Assembly: GCA_903813345.2 (NCBI GenBank)
Contig: CAIIXF020000005.1
Span: forward strand, 5,301,375-5,365,374
Source: Owenia fusiformis
Taxonomy: Eukaryota > Annelida > Polychaeta > Sabellida > Oweniidae
Reading direction: 5' to 3'
DNA length: 64,000 nt
The translations under genes and the position numbers were made by a program. This document shows positions 62,082 through 64,000 of the stretch, piece by piece; position 1 is the stretch's first letter; every line of letters begins with the position of its first letter. Under the pieces are notes generated by a model that saw nothing but the letters and a program-made list of their open reading frames with translations, had not been told where the DNA came from and did no database searches.

Positions 62082-63459
62082 CTACAATGCTGTGTGATGT
62101 TCCACTTGTTCACTTCTCTTTCTGATTGCCTGCTCCTGATCGTGCACATAAGCCCCGTTGCTTTTTACTGTATGAGCGTCCTCACCATTAGAAGATTCCT
62201 GTGCATTTTCTCTGTTCTGTTTCACCTGTTTTATGATACCATATATTTCCTGGACGAATGGTACAGTGACGATGAAAACAGCAGCGGTGAACGCCCACAC
62301 CTGGGAGAATTGCGTCCACATTCTGAACTGTGTTTCAGAGAGGACAACGAGGCTCATCATGGATGAGGGCCAGATAATAACTAGCCCAACTGTCAGGACC
62401 AATCCTACAATGATTGCAATCAATCGAGCTTTTCTGAATATTTTTGCCATTTCTTCCTGGGTAGGTCTCCATATTGTAGTCGTACTCGTATCAATGCCAA
62501 ATTCTTCAGCATATTTCAAAGACCATGGGTGCAACGGGTTTTCTATATTTCTCGTCTTTTCCCATTCTTCGTAAGCTTTATCAGACTTGCTTTTGCCTGT
62601 GACGAGAGAAACAACAATGCAGACGATACCGCCGACGCCGATGGAACAGCAGTTGCCGACAAACATGACGAGTTCTCTCCCTGTGTTCTTCAGGAAATCT
62701 CCAAGACCGCCTTCGTACGTTGATGCCATAATCAACCATGCTGTTAACCCCGATACACACCCCGAAATAACACCTAGACAAATAACAGAAATGAAGAAGT
62801 GGCCAACAATATTGATATTTCATTACTAAATAGAACTAGAAGCGATCTAATTATTTTGAAGGATATCATATTTGACTCATTTGCCAGGTATACACTCACC
62901 GAGATGTAAGATATTATACGAGTTCTTCCATATTTATGAAATTCGTTTTAAAATAAAGTGCATAGTTTTACCTGCTATCATTGCCACTGACGTCACTCTA
63001 GACCAGATAACAGAGAGAGCGATCGGAATAACAGTACATCCAATAAGGACGCCGGTAAACAGGAACACCCAGGTCAAATTCAGCCCAACCCCAACGACAA
63101 ATAATATCAGTGGTATTGTAAACATTGTGAACCATAGAATAATCCAACTCTTTATACGCATTAAGCTGTCCTGGTATTGTCTGTATTTGCCATGAGTCGG
63201 ACAGTGGTATGGTTCTTCAGTAATTGTATCACTAAATTCCTGCCGTCTTGCGCGATCGGCTGCACAATCTGGGCATCCGTATGCAGATGGGCAAACGCAC
63301 ATATCTTTCTCAATATCTTCTACGCATACGTCCTTTTGCATTGTGAAGAGTTCTGTAGTGCTGGTATCAACTTTTCCATTGTAATATGGTTGCTGTTCTG
63401 CATCCATTTTACGCAAGGTCTTGTTACAGAGAATACAATTTCCATCTTTAAAGTTTCGT
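62082..63459 (-). CDS. DUR3: DUR3-type urea/solute symporter, copy B, last two exons (partial)
   Basis: Exons 63459..62972 and 62773..62082 correspond to exons 6 and 7 of copy A; the upstream exons lie beyond the right edge of the window. The cysteine-rich exon 6 differs from copy A at only a few residues (for example MQKDVC versus MQKYVC, MCVCPSA versus MCVCLSA). In exon 7, up to EEFGID the two are nearly identical, including silent sites. After it they diverge (TSTTTIWRPTQEEMAKIFRK versus MNIAFWRPTQENMSKIFKR) and the tails differ in length and sequence. The stop is TAG at 62082. Function as for copy A. The gene reads toward copy A in the same orientation, a head-to-tail tandem pair. Confidence 0.88.
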
Positions 63460-64000
63460 CTGCAGATAAATAAGGGAGGTTAAGATACACGTTTTTAAAA
63501 AAATTACGTGAACGTGTTGAATTATGGTCCTCTTTTGACTCGTTCTCTCATTTGTAATGTTTACTTAGCCGATTGATTATCACATTATCATGTATAAGGA
63601 AAATTAATGTAATTTGGTCCCTGCAATAGTGAATTGAGCGCGGAACAATAAATATCACTCGCCCACGTACAGATTCTCTTAAAAACGTTTAACTTCTCCT
63701 TTCAATAAAGCCATGCTGACATCTTTGAATAGGAATAGGGTTTATTTTGATATAAGAGAGGTTTTGCACAACGTCGTTTTTTACCTCAACGTATCTAAAA
63801 TAATGTAATGCATTCACCAGATTTATGCGTAATTATGTGTATCTCATACTTGAGTGGGTTTGGGGTAGATATCACCCGGGAATATATATCGTATCTGAGG
63901 AGCGGGCAGGATATATTGTATATGTCCCGCTCCAGGCCAAATGCGGGCAGATATAATATATCCATCCCGCTCCCGGGAATTTTTCAAAAGTTTAAAAAAG
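63460..64000 (-). other. Start of DUR3 copy B intron 5, duplicated from copy A
   Basis: Nearly identical to 52640-53156, with a handful of substitutions and one small indel (cacattat inserted near 63582), including the left arm of the palindrome at 53013. The similarity runs to the window edge. Confidence 0.85.

Overview
This window is nuclear DNA from an animal. Coding sequence is split into short exons with GT-AG introns and consistent phases, the base composition is AT-rich, and most of the remainder is introns and repeats (fold-back elements, MITE-like families, minisatellites, a LINE). The protein families (DUR3-type urea transporter, noggin/trunk-like cystine-knot factor, nuclear-type NMNAT) and the repeat style suggest a lophotrochozoan, most likely a mollusc such as a bivalve. 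That assignment is an inference and no species is claimed.

Layout. (1) 1-8.7 kb: no exon recognised; probably the first large introns of NOP14, which runs leftward out of the window. (2) 8.7-9.2 kb: two NOP14 coding exons on the minus strand, covering the conserved N-terminus. (3) About 11.5 kb: a candidate shared promoter with a YY1-type site and a TCTCGCGAGA palindrome, between NOP14 (left) and NMNAT (right). (4) 11.8-38.4 kb: a nine-exon NMNAT gene on the plus strand, about 634 residues. The catalytic core takes roughly the first 267 residues; one large terminal exon adds about 367 low-complexity residues. Its introns hold two large fold-backs, MITEs, a 29-bp minisatellite and a nested region (26.3-30.3 kb) with inverted repeats, orphan zinc-finger-like exons and satellite-like repeats. 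(5) 38.4-43.2 kb: intergenic, with degenerate repeats and a GC-rich hairpin. (6) 43.2-47.7 kb: a complete five-exon minus-strand gene for a secreted cystine-knot protein (359 residues). (7) 51.3-59.9 kb: a complete seven-exon minus-strand DUR3-type urea/solute symporter (813 residues) with a LINE in intron 3. (8) 62.1-64.0 kb: the last two exons of a second, tandem DUR3 paralogue whose upstream exons lie beyond the window.

How they work together. NMNAT (NAD synthesis, probably nuclear) and NOP14 (18S rRNA maturation) look like a head-to-head housekeeping pair. The DUR3 pair is a tandem family. Its copies are almost identical over exon 6, intron 6, the first part of exon 7 and flanking intron, but diverge abruptly inside exon 7, which suggests gene conversion or a very recent partial duplication. 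The features most worth following are the NMNAT C-terminal extension, the mosaic DUR3 pair and the cystine-knot factor. Exon models were assembled by reading splice sites and phases by eye, without transcript data or homology searches.
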